A DNA stretch of 64,000 nucleotides, from positions 1-64,000 of the forward strand of contig JAQBNK010000168.1 of the NCBI GenBank assembly GCA_028288595.1. Reading direction: 5' to 3'. The notes beneath the pieces are model-generated. The model searched no databases. It saw nothing but the letters and a program-made list of their open reading frames with translations, and had not been told where the DNA came from. Origin of the DNA: Chitinophagaceae bacterium. Its GTDB lineage: Bacteria > Bacteroidota > Bacteroidia > Chitinophagales > Chitinophagaceae. Positions 54,475 through 61,497 of this stretch are shown in pieces (within the stretch, counting starts at the first letter, position 1; every line of letters begins with the position of its first letter). Made by a program: the position numbers and the translations under genes.

Positions 54475-54930
54475 CTATTGGCAATTATCCCTCCTCCTCG
54501 TATCAATTAAATACTGAATTTTCCAAACGCCATTGATCTTTACTAATTGAAAAGAATCGACTCCGCAATGACTGAAAGCGCCCTTGAAATAAAACTGGTA
54601 AGGCGCCCATACAACAGCGAGAGGGCCATCAATCTTAATTACATCGAAAGTGATACGCTCATCGGCATCGCCTTTGGCAATAGCGGCGATTTGTTTGGCA
54701 AAATCTTCTATTGACTCATTCCTGATTATTGTGTTCCCTTCTCTCGACCTGGCAATACTTTGCAATAACGCACTGTCTGCAAAACTGTTCCTGATCATAT
54801 CCGGGTCGCTGTTTTTCATTCCTGTGAACAAGAGTTTTACCGCGGCTTTTACAGAATCTGCTGAAGACGTTTGGGCTTTAAGTATAAAACTGCTGCTGGT
54901 TAACAGGAGGAGAAGTAGAAACTTTTTCAT
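54475..54930 (-). CDS. Exported NTF2-like (SnoaL/DUF4440-type) protein
   Basis: A signal peptide (FLLLLLLTSSSFILKAQ) precedes a 130-residue NTF2-like cone fold: VKAAVKLLFTGMKNSDPDMIRN at the start and the terminal strands PLAVVWAPYQFYFKG and DSFQLVKINGVWKIQYL, the familiar pattern of putative lumazine-binding/DUF4440 proteins. Ligand and activity are unknown. An extracytoplasmic location is predicted. It stands alone. Confidence 0.82.
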   Translation of the reverse strand: MKKFLLLLLLTSSSFILKAQTSSADSVKAAVKLLFTGMKNSDPDMIRNSFADSALLQSIARSREGNTIIRNESIEDFAKQIAAIAKGDADERITFDVIKIDGPLAVVWAPYQFYFKGAFSHCGVDSFQLVKINGVWKIQYLIDTRRRDNCQ

Positions 54931-55090
54931 GGAGGTAATTTGGAAATGAATATAGCAGATTTATTACACCAATTTTTTCAAATTACACGAATGGTTTTCT
55001 AATACTTGCGATGAAGATCAATAAAGAACAGAACGCACAAGTGAGTGACACAAGGGACGATGAGAAAAGGACTGATGCTGGTTAAAAAAC

Positions 55091-55152
55091 TTACCACATA
55101 GACACATAGGAACATAGAAAAGACCTATGTTATCTATGTGCCTATGTGGTAA
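55091..55152 (-). terminator. Long octamer-periodic hairpin near the decarboxylase stop
   Basis: A nearly perfect 27-bp hairpin (55091-55117 with 55125-55152, 7-nt loop) made of 8-nt units CCACATAG, ACACATAG, GAACATAG, just behind the arginine-decarboxylase-like gene. It differs from the other elements in using an 8-nt period. Confidence 0.7.
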
Positions 55153-55160
55153 AGCAAAAT

Positions 55161-56585
55161 TTACATGTACCCCAGTATCTTCAGCATACTCTGTGCAGAT
55201 TGTTCTTTTGCATAGACCCAGTCTACGAGCTTGCCATTTTTATCGTGACCAACAATAATATGTTTGGGTGAAGGAATGAGGCAGTGTTTAATTCCGCCGT
55301 AGCCGCTGATCTGGTCCTGGTATGCGCCGGTGTGAAAAAATCCTACATAAAGCGCTTCTTTATTTTTCGGGTCTTCTGCATCAACCGTATTTACAAGTTT
55401 AGGAAGGAACACCTCATTAATATGTTCTTCGGAATCGTAATAATCGTGACTATCGCAGGTAATACCACCGAGTACGATCCGCTGGTAATCGTTCTCCCAC
55501 TTGTTGACCGGCAGCATCAGGAACTTTTCGCCAATGCCCCAGGTGTCTGGTAACGTGGTGATAAAAGAAGAATCGATCATATACCAAATCTCGCGGTCGT
55601 TCTGTTCTTTCTGCCCGATCACACTATAAATATGTGCCATGCTCTCTCCCACTGTGTAGCTTCCGAACTCGCTGTAAATATGCGGCATGGGAACACGGGC
55701 CTTCTTGCATGCCTTCTTAATATTACTTACAATTTCATTGATCATGAACTGGTAATCATAATCAAAACCGAGTGAGTGTTTAATAGGAAAACCACCGCCG
55801 ATATTGATAGAATCTAATTCAGGGCAGATCTTTTTTAACTGGCAGTACAGGTTGATGATCTTGTTTAATTCTGACCAGTAATAAATATCATCTTTAATGC
55901 CTTTGTTCAAAAAGATATGAAGCATTTTCAATTGAAACTTATCTTCATTTCCTTCAATCTCATCCACATAAAATTCCAGGATATCTTTTGCTCTTATACC
56001 TAGTCTTGATGTGTAAAATGGAAACGTAGGCTCTTCTTCAGCTGCCACACGAATACCCAGTTTAAAAGGTTCTTTTACACTTCGGCGGTAAGCTTTTAAT
56101 TCTTCTTTATTATCGAGAATGGGTATTACATTTTTAAAGCCCGTATTAATCAGGCGGGCAATCCTGGAAGTATAGCCCTTCTGTTTATAACCGTTGCAGA
56201 TGATAAAAACATCTTTATTGATCTTACGCTTCTGGTATAATTTATTGATGATCTCGATATCGTAAGCATACGACGTTTCGAGATGAATATCATGCTTCAG
56301 TGTTTCTTCCACTACAAAAGAAAAGTGCGAGCTCTTTGTACAATAGCAGTAAAAATATTTGCCTTCATATTTATGCTTTTTGATGGCAGCGGCAAACATC
56401 TTCTTGGCCTTGTTGATCTGCATCCCGATCTTGGGAAGATAGCTCAGCTTCATTGGCGTGCCGTACTTGTCGATCAGCGCTTTCAGGTCGAGGCCATTAA
56501 ATTCGAGGTAACCTTCTTTAACGTCGAATCCTTCCTGCGGAAAGTGAAACGTTTGCTTTACAAGACCCGTGTACGTATTGTTCAT
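55161..56585 (-). CDS. Arginine decarboxylase-like PLP enzyme (fold III)
   Basis: A 474-residue alanine-racemase-fold decarboxylase. The PLP lysine lies in CYCTKSSHFSF near residue 85, the glycine-rich phosphate site in SINIGGGFPIKHS near residue 262, and the C-terminal barrel contains GGITCDSHDYYD with the active-site cysteine. The sequence is typical of the shorter Bacteroidota enzymes annotated as arginine decarboxylase, which start polyamine synthesis by making agmatine. Substrate preference against ornithine or diaminopimelate is not directly visible. It lies downstream of rplT but behind a terminator. Confidence 0.82.
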   Translation of the reverse strand: MNNTYTGLVKQTFHFPQEGFDVKEGYLEFNGLDLKALIDKYGTPMKLSYLPKIGMQINKAKKMFAAAIKKHKYEGKYFYCYCTKSSHFSFVVEETLKHDIHLETSYAYDIEIINKLYQKRKINKDVFIICNGYKQKGYTSRIARLINTGFKNVIPILDNKEELKAYRRSVKEPFKLGIRVAAEEEPTFPFYTSRLGIRAKDILEFYVDEIEGNEDKFQLKMLHIFLNKGIKDDIYYWSELNKIINLYCQLKKICPELDSINIGGGFPIKHSLGFDYDYQFMINEIVSNIKKACKKARVPMPHIYSEFGSYTVGESMAHIYSVIGQKEQNDREIWYMIDSSFITTLPDTWGIGEKFLMLPVNKWENDYQRIVLGGITCDSHDYYDSEEHINEVFLPKLVNTVDAEDPKNKEALYVGFFHTGAYQDQISGYGGIKHCLIPSPKHIIVGHDKNGKLVDWVYAKEQSAQSMLKILGYM

Positions 56586-56672
56586 TGTGCGGGAACTAAG
56601 ATTTTAATGGTCGTAAGTATCTGCCTTATGGCAAACCGGAAGCAAAAATAACTGTTTGAAAAAAAATATGGT

Positions 56673-56705
56673 GTAAAAAAAAAGCCGGGAAGCAATTCCC
56701 GGCTC
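56673..56705 (-). terminator. Rho-independent terminator of the rpmI-rplT operon
   Basis: A 9-bp perfect stem AGCCGGGAA / TTCCCGGCT with a 4-nt loop, followed on the minus strand by a run of nine or more T, 23 bp behind the rplT stop codon. Confidence 0.92.
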
Positions 56706-56726
56706 AAAATTGTAAAACCATTAAGA

Positions 56727-57071
56727 TTATTTAACTGAAGCGATCAGCGCTTTAAAGCTTTCCGGCTCGTTCATGGCGATGTCGGCAAGTACTTTACGGT
56801 TCAGTTCAATTCCTTTTTTATTCAGGAGATTAATAAACTGGCTGTAAGTAAGACCTTCTTCCCTTACGGCTGCATTAATACGTGCGATCCACAACTGGCG
56901 GTACTCACGCTTTTTAAGTTTACGACCCACATAAGCGTAGGTCTGTCCTTTTTCAACGATATTTTTGGCAACGGTATAAACATTTTTACGTTTACCGTAG
57001 AAGCCTTTGGCTTGCTTAAGAATTCTTTTTCTTCTTGCCCTTGATGCTACTGCATTTACTGAACGTGGCAT
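56727..57071 (-). CDS. rplT: 50S ribosomal protein L20
   Basis: The 114-residue ribosomal protein is recognised from [34 protein letters not shown] and [19 protein letters not shown]. It binds 23S rRNA early in 50S assembly and in other bacteria represses its own operon. Normal length. It lies 38 bp behind rpmI. Confidence 0.97.
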   Translation of the reverse strand: MPRSVNAVASRARRKRILKQAKGFYGKRKNVYTVAKNIVEKGQTYAYVGRKLKKREYRQLWIARINAAVREEGLTYSQFINLLNKKGIELNRKVLADIAMNEPESFKALIASVK

Positions 57072-57109
57072 ATGAAAATAATTTGAAGGTGATTAATAAG
57101 GTTAGGAGA

Positions 57110-57307
57110 TTATTTCAGGTTCAATAAACGCATCACGAAATCTTTGTTAGGAGCGCCTAATACACCCTTCACTCTCATGGCTCTTTTACGCTTCTTGGAT
57201 TTTTTTGTGAGGATGTGTCGTTTAAATGCTTTCTGGAAGGTGATCTCTCCTGTACCTGTCACCTTAAAGCGCTTCTTGGCGCTTGAGTTTGTTTTCTTTT
57301 TTGGCAT
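57110..57307 (-). CDS. rpmI: 50S ribosomal protein L35
   Basis: The 65-residue basic protein reads [20 protein letters not shown] at the start and [18 protein letters not shown] in the middle, standard for L35. It is cotranscribed with rplT. The usual upstream partners infC and thrS are not present in the window; the next upstream DNA is repeats and accessory genes. Confidence 0.97.
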   Translation of the reverse strand: MPKKKTNSSAKKRFKVTGTGEITFQKAFKRHILTKKSKKRKRAMRVKGVLGAPNKDFVMRLLNLK

Positions 57308-57400
57308 TGTATAATCTTTACGATTACTCCCTCCTGGCGGCGCCGAACAGACGGTGCACTTGTTGAGCCTTGTGGGAAAAATTGGAGCGCAAAAGTAGGA
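57308..57400 (-). promoter_or_regulatory. rpmI leader with -7 box and small hairpin
   Basis: On the minus strand TACTTTTG (57391-57398) matches the -7 consensus about 84 bp upstream of the rpmI start, leaving a leader of roughly 75-80 nt. The leader contains a GC-rich hairpin (GCACCG against CGGCGC with one mismatch) and a Cys/Gly-poor stretch with no obvious ORF. A leader of this size could bind L20 as in other bacteria, but no specific structure is recognised. Confidence 0.45.
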
Positions 57401-57403
57401 TGA

Positions 57404-57438
57404 AAAGTCAAAAGTAAAAAGTCAAAAGGCAAAAGAAC
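57404..57438. repeat. Five-unit 7-bp tandem array
   Basis: AAAAGTC, AAAAGTA, AAAAGTC, AAAAGGC, AAAAGAA in phase. Read on the minus strand, the units repeat CTTTT with one copy reading TACTTTTG, the -7 box sequence itself, directly upstream of the rpmI promoter box. Confidence 0.8.
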
Positions 57439-57740
57439 GTCTTATTGTGAGTTTTTACTTTTGTATTTGGACTTATTTAACTGCTATTTAAGGTTTTATG
57501 AGCCCGGCAGCGGTATTTCATGGGATCGCCTGTTGCGTCGCACTGTTGAGCTTTGGGAAGTGAATGAACAGCAGCCTAAGAGCAAAATCAGCATTGCTGA
57601 TTTTGTCCGGATTTTGTTCCCAAACATGCTCCTATGTCCTAACTATCAATTTGGCGGCGACCTTAATGACTGTTAAAGACCTTTGGGGTAATTTAATCGG
57701 TTTTATTTATAATCCAGTTCAAACTAAAGTAATTTAATAG
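57439..57740. other. Intergenic stretch with no convincing gene; contains a perfect 10-bp hairpin
   Basis: About 300 bp between the rpmI promoter and the TfoX-like gene. A TTG-started frame of 71 codons (57461-57676) has plausible amino-acid composition (such as SWDRLLRRTVELWEVNEQQ) but no ATG near its start and no recognisable family. Inside it CAAAATCAGC (57583-57592) pairs perfectly with GCTGATTTTG (57596-57605) around ATT. It may be a remnant of a gene or of a dispersed element. No promoter is evident. Confidence 0.5.
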
Positions 57741-58079
57741 ATGGCATCAGAACAGAAATTTGTAGATTTTATCATTGACCAAATTGGTTTTTCAGAGCAA
57801 GTTACAAACAAGAAAATGTTTGGTGAGTACGGACTGTATTTTGGCAACAAATTATTTGGTCTTGTTTGCGACAATAAATTATTTATTAAACCGACTCAAT
57901 CGGGTAGAGAATATATTAATGAAGTTGTCGAAGCATCACCATATCCAGGAGCAAAACCAAGTTTTTTAATTGAAGAAAAATTGGACGACAGAGAATGGCT
58001 GAGAAAATTAGTAAAAATTACAGTTGATGAATTGCCTGAACCAAAACTTAAAAAAAATAAAGGGAAAGACAAAAAATAG
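57741..58079 (+). CDS. TfoX/Sxy N-terminal-domain protein
   Basis: A 112-residue single-domain protein with the TfoX_N pattern: KMFGEYGLYFGNKLFGLVCD, LFIKPTQSGREYI and YPGAKPSFLIEE. In gamma-proteobacteria TfoX/Sxy activates competence genes, but stand-alone N-domain proteins are common elsewhere and may have other roles. The tail is very lysine-rich (LKKNKGKDKK). Thirty-three bases behind its stop begins the large inverted repeat 58111-58229. It appears to be a cassette-like single gene. Confidence 0.82.
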   Translation: MASEQKFVDFIIDQIGFSEQVTNKKMFGEYGLYFGNKLFGLVCDNKLFIKPTQSGREYINEVVEASPYPGAKPSFLIEEKLDDREWLRKLVKITVDELPEPKLKKNKGKDKK

Positions 58080-58110
58080 AACTTACTAACGAGACAAGCA
58101 AAACAACAAC

Positions 58111-58229
58111 GAACCGCTAACATTTGTTTGGCAAAAGCAGGGCTGACGTAGTAAATTGAGCATTTCTACTTCTAATAAACATTTGTGCTTCTAATCCCTG
58201 CCTTCGCCAAGCCGTAAAACATTAGCGGC
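58111..58229. repeat. Cassette-type imperfect inverted repeat (site A)
   Basis: The left arm (58111-58142, containing ACCGCTAACAT) and right arm (58196-58229, ending CATTAGCGGC) are complementary over about 30 positions (CCGCTAA, TTGGC and GCAGGG blocks match). The 53-bp centre carries short direct repeats (GCATTTCTACTTCTAAT-like). It sits behind the TfoX-like gene. Size and layout resemble integron attC sites, but its outer ends do not match RYYYAAC/GTTRRRY. Confidence 0.7.
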
Positions 58230-58353
58230 TACCTTACAGACAGTTTATAATGACGCGACTAACAATTTATTGACAAGTACTACAAGCGTATTAACGGGGA
58301 AAAACCTTAACGTCAAGACCCAAAACATCAGAATGTATAAAGGAACTAATAAA

Positions 58354-58758
58354 ATGCAATTAAGTCGGGATAAATGGCTTACTGAAGTATTTTTCTTATT
58401 TCTACTAACACTTTTATTTACCAAACATGCTATGGCGCAGGAAAAAGTTCAAATGGTTAGACTGGCAAAAATTAAAGTTGACCCATTACAATTGGACAAG
58501 TATAACATTGCACTGAAAGAACAAATGACTACTGCTGTTAGGGTTGAGCCAGGCGTATTAACTTATTATGCTGTTGCCGACAAAAGCGATCCCTCACACA
58601 TCACAATACTTGAAATATACGCTGATACAGCCGCATACAAATCTCATATAGAAACGCCTCATTTTAAGAAGTACAAAGACACTGTTAAGGATATGATTAA
58701 ATCATTAGAGCTTGTTGATGTTAAGCTAATCGGTTCGGCTAAAAAGCCTGACATGTAA
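58354..58758 (+). CDS. Exported antibiotic-biosynthesis-monooxygenase-like (ABM) protein
   Basis: From the ATG at 58354 a signal peptide (WLTEVFFLFLLTLLFTKHAMA) precedes a ~105-residue ABM ferredoxin-like domain: VQMVRLAKIKVDPLQLDKY, EPGVLTYYAVADKSDPSHITILEIY and YKSHIETPHFKKYKD. Upstream ATG (58333) and TTG (58270) codons are in frame. ABM proteins are small cofactor-less monooxygenases or quinol oxidases; an exported version has an uncertain role. It lies directly behind site A. Confidence 0.8.
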   Translation: MQLSRDKWLTEVFFLFLLTLLFTKHAMAQEKVQMVRLAKIKVDPLQLDKYNIALKEQMTTAVRVEPGVLTYYAVADKSDPSHITILEIYADTAAYKSHIETPHFKKYKDTVKDMIKSLELVDVKLIGSAKKPDM

Positions 58759-58772
58759 TTTTTAAAAAAAGA

Positions 58773-58795
58773 AGCCCGGCTTTGTGAACCGGGCT
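58773..58795 (-). terminator. Terminator of the lysine-rich mini-gene
   Basis: A 7-bp perfect stem AGCCCGG / CCGGGCT with a 9-nt loop; the minus-strand transcript continues into TTCTTTTTTT. It lies 15 bp behind the stop codon of the 31-residue gene. Confidence 0.8.
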
Positions 58796-58810
58796 CTCTG
58801 CGTTTTGACC

Positions 58811-58906
58811 TTACCGTGCTTTTTTCTTTGGAGCCGCTTTCTTCTGTGCTGAGCTTTTCTTTTTAGTAGGCTTATTCTTCCTGGGTTCGGCTTTCTTTTT
58901 TGTCAT
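58811..58906 (-). CDS. Tiny lysine-rich basic protein
   Basis: A 31-residue product MTKKKAEPRKNKPTKKKSSA plus QKKAAPKKKAR. It has 13 lysines and 3 arginines, with no hydrophobic core, resembling the Lys/Ala/Pro tails of histone H1-like or chromatin-binding bacterial proteins. A clean start and stop and the terminator directly behind it suggest a real gene. It would bind nucleic acid or acidic proteins; this is inferred from composition only. Confidence 0.55.
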   Translation of the reverse strand: MTKKKAEPRKNKPTKKKSSAQKKAAPKKKAR

Positions 58907-58938
58907 AGAATTAAATTTAAGGTTAGTGAATTATTTAC

Positions 58939-59094
58939 TCATGGCTGAAGCGTATTTCTTCCCGTTCTTTCATGTATTCCTTTCAGAAGCGGCAACTGTA
59001 CAGCCAGACTAAGTAACAAAGATATGCCTATAAAAGTAAATACGATATTGATCAAGGTTAGCCGCTCGTGGATATTGTAAACCTTTTCACGCCA
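58939..59094 (-). pseudogene. Fragment of a membrane protein
   Basis: A 51-codon minus-strand open frame without an ATG, preceded by a stop codon. Its translation contains one convincing hydrophobic segment (LINIVFTFIGISLLLSLAVQ) and a basic end, RTGRNTLQP. It may be the 3' remnant of a larger membrane-protein gene. It could also be chance. Confidence 0.3.
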
Positions 59095-59149
59095 TTACTT
59101 TTTTGCGGTAAAAATTCTAATAACATAAGTTCGAAGCGGGAAGATTTTC

Positions 59150-60040
59150 TTAAGCGCTAATTTCAAGCTTATATCCTTTGCCGCGTATAACAACAATCTT
59201 GACATTCGGATCTAATTCCAGTTTTTTTCTAAGTTTCGATATGAACATATCGAGGCTGCGGCCTACTATAACACCTTCATCTTCCCATATCTCTTTTTGC
59301 AGCCGGCTTCGCTCTATAGCCTCGTTAGGAGACAACGCGAAAATGCGTAGTACCCGCGTTTCAGTTCTGGTCAATTCTATGGTCTTTCCATTCATCATGA
59401 GCTTACGAGCCTCCGCGTCGAAAGACATTGACCCCAAAGTAAACATACCAGTAAGCTGACTGCCAGGTAACGCTTTCTGCGGCTTTACAGATCTCAAAAA
59501 AAGAAATCCAATAAATGCTAACGATAACAGAGACCCCAAAAAATATGCAGGCTTTGCTGTGGTTATACCTGTTGATTTAAATTTAATGTTGATCATGTAA
59601 CATGCTATCGGTTGCATTCTTCCTATACAGGCTACAATATCATCCTTCTTATTTTTTGATATAGCATATCCATAGGCTACACTCGCATTGGCACAGTTAA
59701 GTACGTTAACAACGTAATCACTTGCGAGGGGGTCTTTAGCTAATAAACGCTGAGTAGTTTTTACCAGGAAGTCGGGTTGAAAAGTAAACGCATTCTCAAA
59801 ACTGATCTGGTATTCATTTTCAGCGATCTTTTTTATTGGAAGTACCCGTGATGTACTGTCGTGCGACTGAAGCAGTATTTCATGTCCGATCCTGCGAAGC
59901 AAAACTTCCCTCCTGGCAAAGTCAAAGTCATTATTGCCGGTCATGCTGAAAGCCACGAAGATTATCGAGATAAACAATAGTATTAATAATCCGCCCATGT
60001 ACTTTCGTTTTATGGGCAGCAACTTTCTTTCAACAAGCAT
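59150..60040 (-). CDS. Membrane-bound winged-helix transcriptional regulator
   Basis: A 296-residue ToxR/CadC-like one-component regulator. A membrane segment (GLLILLFISIIFVAFSM, about residues 16-32), a ~130-residue presumably periplasmic region, a second membrane segment (YFLGSLLSLAFIGFLFL, about 166-182), and a C-terminal OmpR-type winged helix (about 200-295: ELTRTETRVLRIFAL, VIVGRSLDMFISKLRKKLE, VVIRGKGYKLE). With the DNA-binding domain after the second segment, both ends are cytoplasmic. It lies divergent to the 60145 gene, which may be its target. Confidence 0.82.
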   Translation of the reverse strand: MLVERKLLPIKRKYMGGLLILLFISIIFVAFSMTGNNDFDFARREVLLRRIGHEILLQSHDSTSRVLPIKKIAENEYQISFENAFTFQPDFLVKTTQRLLAKDPLASDYVVNVLNCANASVAYGYAISKNKKDDIVACIGRMQPIACYMINIKFKSTGITTAKPAYFLGSLLSLAFIGFLFLRSVKPQKALPGSQLTGMFTLGSMSFDAEARKLMMNGKTIELTRTETRVLRIFALSPNEAIERSRLQKEIWEDEGVIVGRSLDMFISKLRKKLELDPNVKIVVIRGKGYKLEISA

Positions 60041-60114
60041 AATATCAAGATATTATTTACAAAGTTTACACTCTTATTTACGATTCAAGTCCTTTAGGGT
60101 GAAATAAATCAAAG

Positions 60115-60122
60115 TATTTTTG
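60115..60122 (+). promoter_or_regulatory. TAnnTTTG -7 box upstream of the 60145 gene
   Basis: TATTTTTG lies 22 bp before the ATG at 60145 in the 104-bp region shared with the divergent regulator gene. Confidence 0.5.
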
Positions 60123-60144
60123 TTGCACCAAACTTTAAGAGTAT

Positions 60145-60762
60145 ATGAAAAATAAAAGAAATGCCTTAATCGGATCTGCTTTACCAGGAGACAGATCTAT
60201 GTTAATTAAACCTGCAAAAAATGGGAGAAAACTTATTTATGCGCTGATCTTACCGCTGGTTGTGGTAAGCGGACTAATATATGCTAATAGAGAAATCAAA
60301 AATGAAACTCCTAAAAAATCAATCCCAAAGCCACTCTCTGCTGCCGAAATGAAAGCCGGAAGGGAAAAATGGGAGGCTACCCCGGCTGGTATAATGTACA
60401 AAAAATGGGAAGCGTCTCCTGCAGGCAAAAAAGTGTATGCCGCTGAAGCTAAAATAAGGAAGCAGATTAAAGATTATACAAATATGGAGGGAGTTGTAAC
60501 CTCTCTTTCTCTTCCGCCAGGCTCAAGATTAGGTTTCGGAGTGATGGTCAGGATTAATGGTGACGATTATATTGTAAACTTTGAGCCGGAAAAGTCTCAG
60601 CTTGAGCAATTACATAGCCTGAAAGTCAACGACAAAATAATTTTAAAAAGCCATAACGTATCGCATGCGCCCAAGTATGCATATCCAATAGTGTCGGGCG
60701 AATATGTAGAATGGGATAGTAAAGTAATTTTTAAACGTGTTCCCCGAAAAGGCGGTTGCTGA
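60145..60762 (+). CDS. Membrane-anchored hypothetical protein with internal repeat
   Basis: A 205-residue protein with one membrane segment (about residues 30-46, IYALILPLVVVSGLIYA). Two adjacent 12-residue units begin KWEATPAG and KWEASPAG (residues 75-98). A C-terminal ~85-residue domain has MEGVVTSLSLPPGSRLGFGV, VMVRINGDDYIVNFEPEKSQ and SGEYVEWDSKVIFKRVP, which looks like a small beta barrel. I have an uncertain impression of similarity to C-terminal parts of Bacteroidota M56-peptidase-type sensors. The function is unknown. Confidence 0.62.
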   Translation: MKNKRNALIGSALPGDRSMLIKPAKNGRKLIYALILPLVVVSGLIYANREIKNETPKKSIPKPLSAAEMKAGREKWEATPAGIMYKKWEASPAGKKVYAAEAKIRKQIKDYTNMEGVVTSLSLPPGSRLGFGVMVRINGDDYIVNFEPEKSQLEQLHSLKVNDKIILKSHNVSHAPKYAYPIVSGEYVEWDSKVIFKRVPRKGGC

Positions 60763-60872
60763 GTAAAGTTATGATGGAAAGACCTTTACGGAATTTTAAA
60801 GGTAAAGAGAGTCAGAAATAACTTTTTTCGCACCTTTGACTTTGGAATATTTTATCCAAAATCAAAAAAAAT

Positions 60873-61233
60873 ATGTCCCTGAAAAAGGTAAATATTGACG
60901 AAAAGCTTGCTCAATTTCAAGACCATTGGAATCCTAGAATTGTTGGGGAGTTAAATGGACAACAAGTTAAGCTGGTAAAATTTCAAGGCGAATTTGTCTG
61001 GCAAACATGATCATGAAGACGAATTATTTTACGTTATCAAGGGACATTTTAAAATGGAATTTCGTGACACGACAGTTGAAATTAACGAGAACGAATTTTT
61101 AATAGTTCCAAAAGGTATTGAACATAAAGTAGCTGAAAGTGAAGTTTCAATTATGCTATTTGAACCAAGTTCAACTTTAAACACAGGGAATATACAAAAC
61201 GAATTGACAAAGAATACGCTTGACGTTATCTAA
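60873..61233 (+). pseudogene. Frameshifted cupin-domain gene
   Basis: The ATG at 60873 opens a frame reading MSLKKVNIDEKLAQFQDHWN ... GELNGQQVKLVKFQGEFVW, which hits a stop at 61007. The sequence continues in the next frame from about 60994 as KHDHEDELFYVIKGHFKM ... VPKGIEHKVAES and LFEPSSTLNTGNIQNELT. Together these give one ordinary single-cupin protein of about 120 residues. Two bases seem to be missing at about 61001, exactly at the first metal-binding His motif (expected WHKHDHE). It is either a recent pseudogene or a sequencing error. Confidence 0.8.
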
Positions 61234-61270
61234 CTAATGCAGATTTATAATTATTTGAAGAAAAGCACGA

Positions 61271-61355
61271 ACCGCTAACATCATAATTATAAAATATCCC
61301 GCCTTCGGCAATACCTGAACGTTATCCCGCCTGCAGCAATACTCAGTCGTTAGGC
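61271..61355. repeat. attC-like site with duplicated right arm (site B)
   Basis: ACCGCTAACAT (61271-61281) opens the site 38 bp behind the cupin stop. Two adjacent 28-nt units (61296-61323 and 61324-61351) start ATCCCGCCT, share GCAATAC and end CGTT, with 21 of 28 bases identical. The second runs into GTTAGGC (61349-61355), which fits the integron core consensus GTTRRRY. The total length of 85 bp is in the attC range. Confidence 0.6.
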
Positions 61356-61442
61356 GTCATTGTAGTTGCCAATTTTTGTGAATTTAGCCAGCACTTCATG
61401 TAACTCCGGCGCAATCAACCTCTTTTTTGTCGCTATTATACC
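61350..61442 (-). pseudogene. 31-codon minus-strand remnant ending at site B
   Basis: A short open frame with no ATG, whose translation ends RLIAPELHEVLAKFTKIGNY plus NDA and whose stop codon overlaps the GTTAGGC core. The amphipathic helix pattern looks protein-like, so it may be the truncated 3' end of a gene once joined to the site. It could be chance. Confidence 0.25.
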
Positions 61443-61497
61443 TTATTTATTTTGTGGTTAAGCTGTAGGTTTGAACTTTAAAATCAATTTAATAACT

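Noticed and set aside
57308-57400. Known L20 leader riboregulator
   Set aside because: The leader is shorter than and not visibly like the described L20-binding leaders; only a weak hairpin is present.
57461-57676. 71-codon gene upstream of the TfoX-like gene
   Set aside because: Starts at TTG with no ATG nearby, no recognisable family and a perfect hairpin inside; kept only as an unexplained stretch.
57741-58079. Competence regulator role for the TfoX-like protein
   Set aside because: Only the N-terminal domain is present and no competence genes are nearby, so the regulatory role cannot be carried over.
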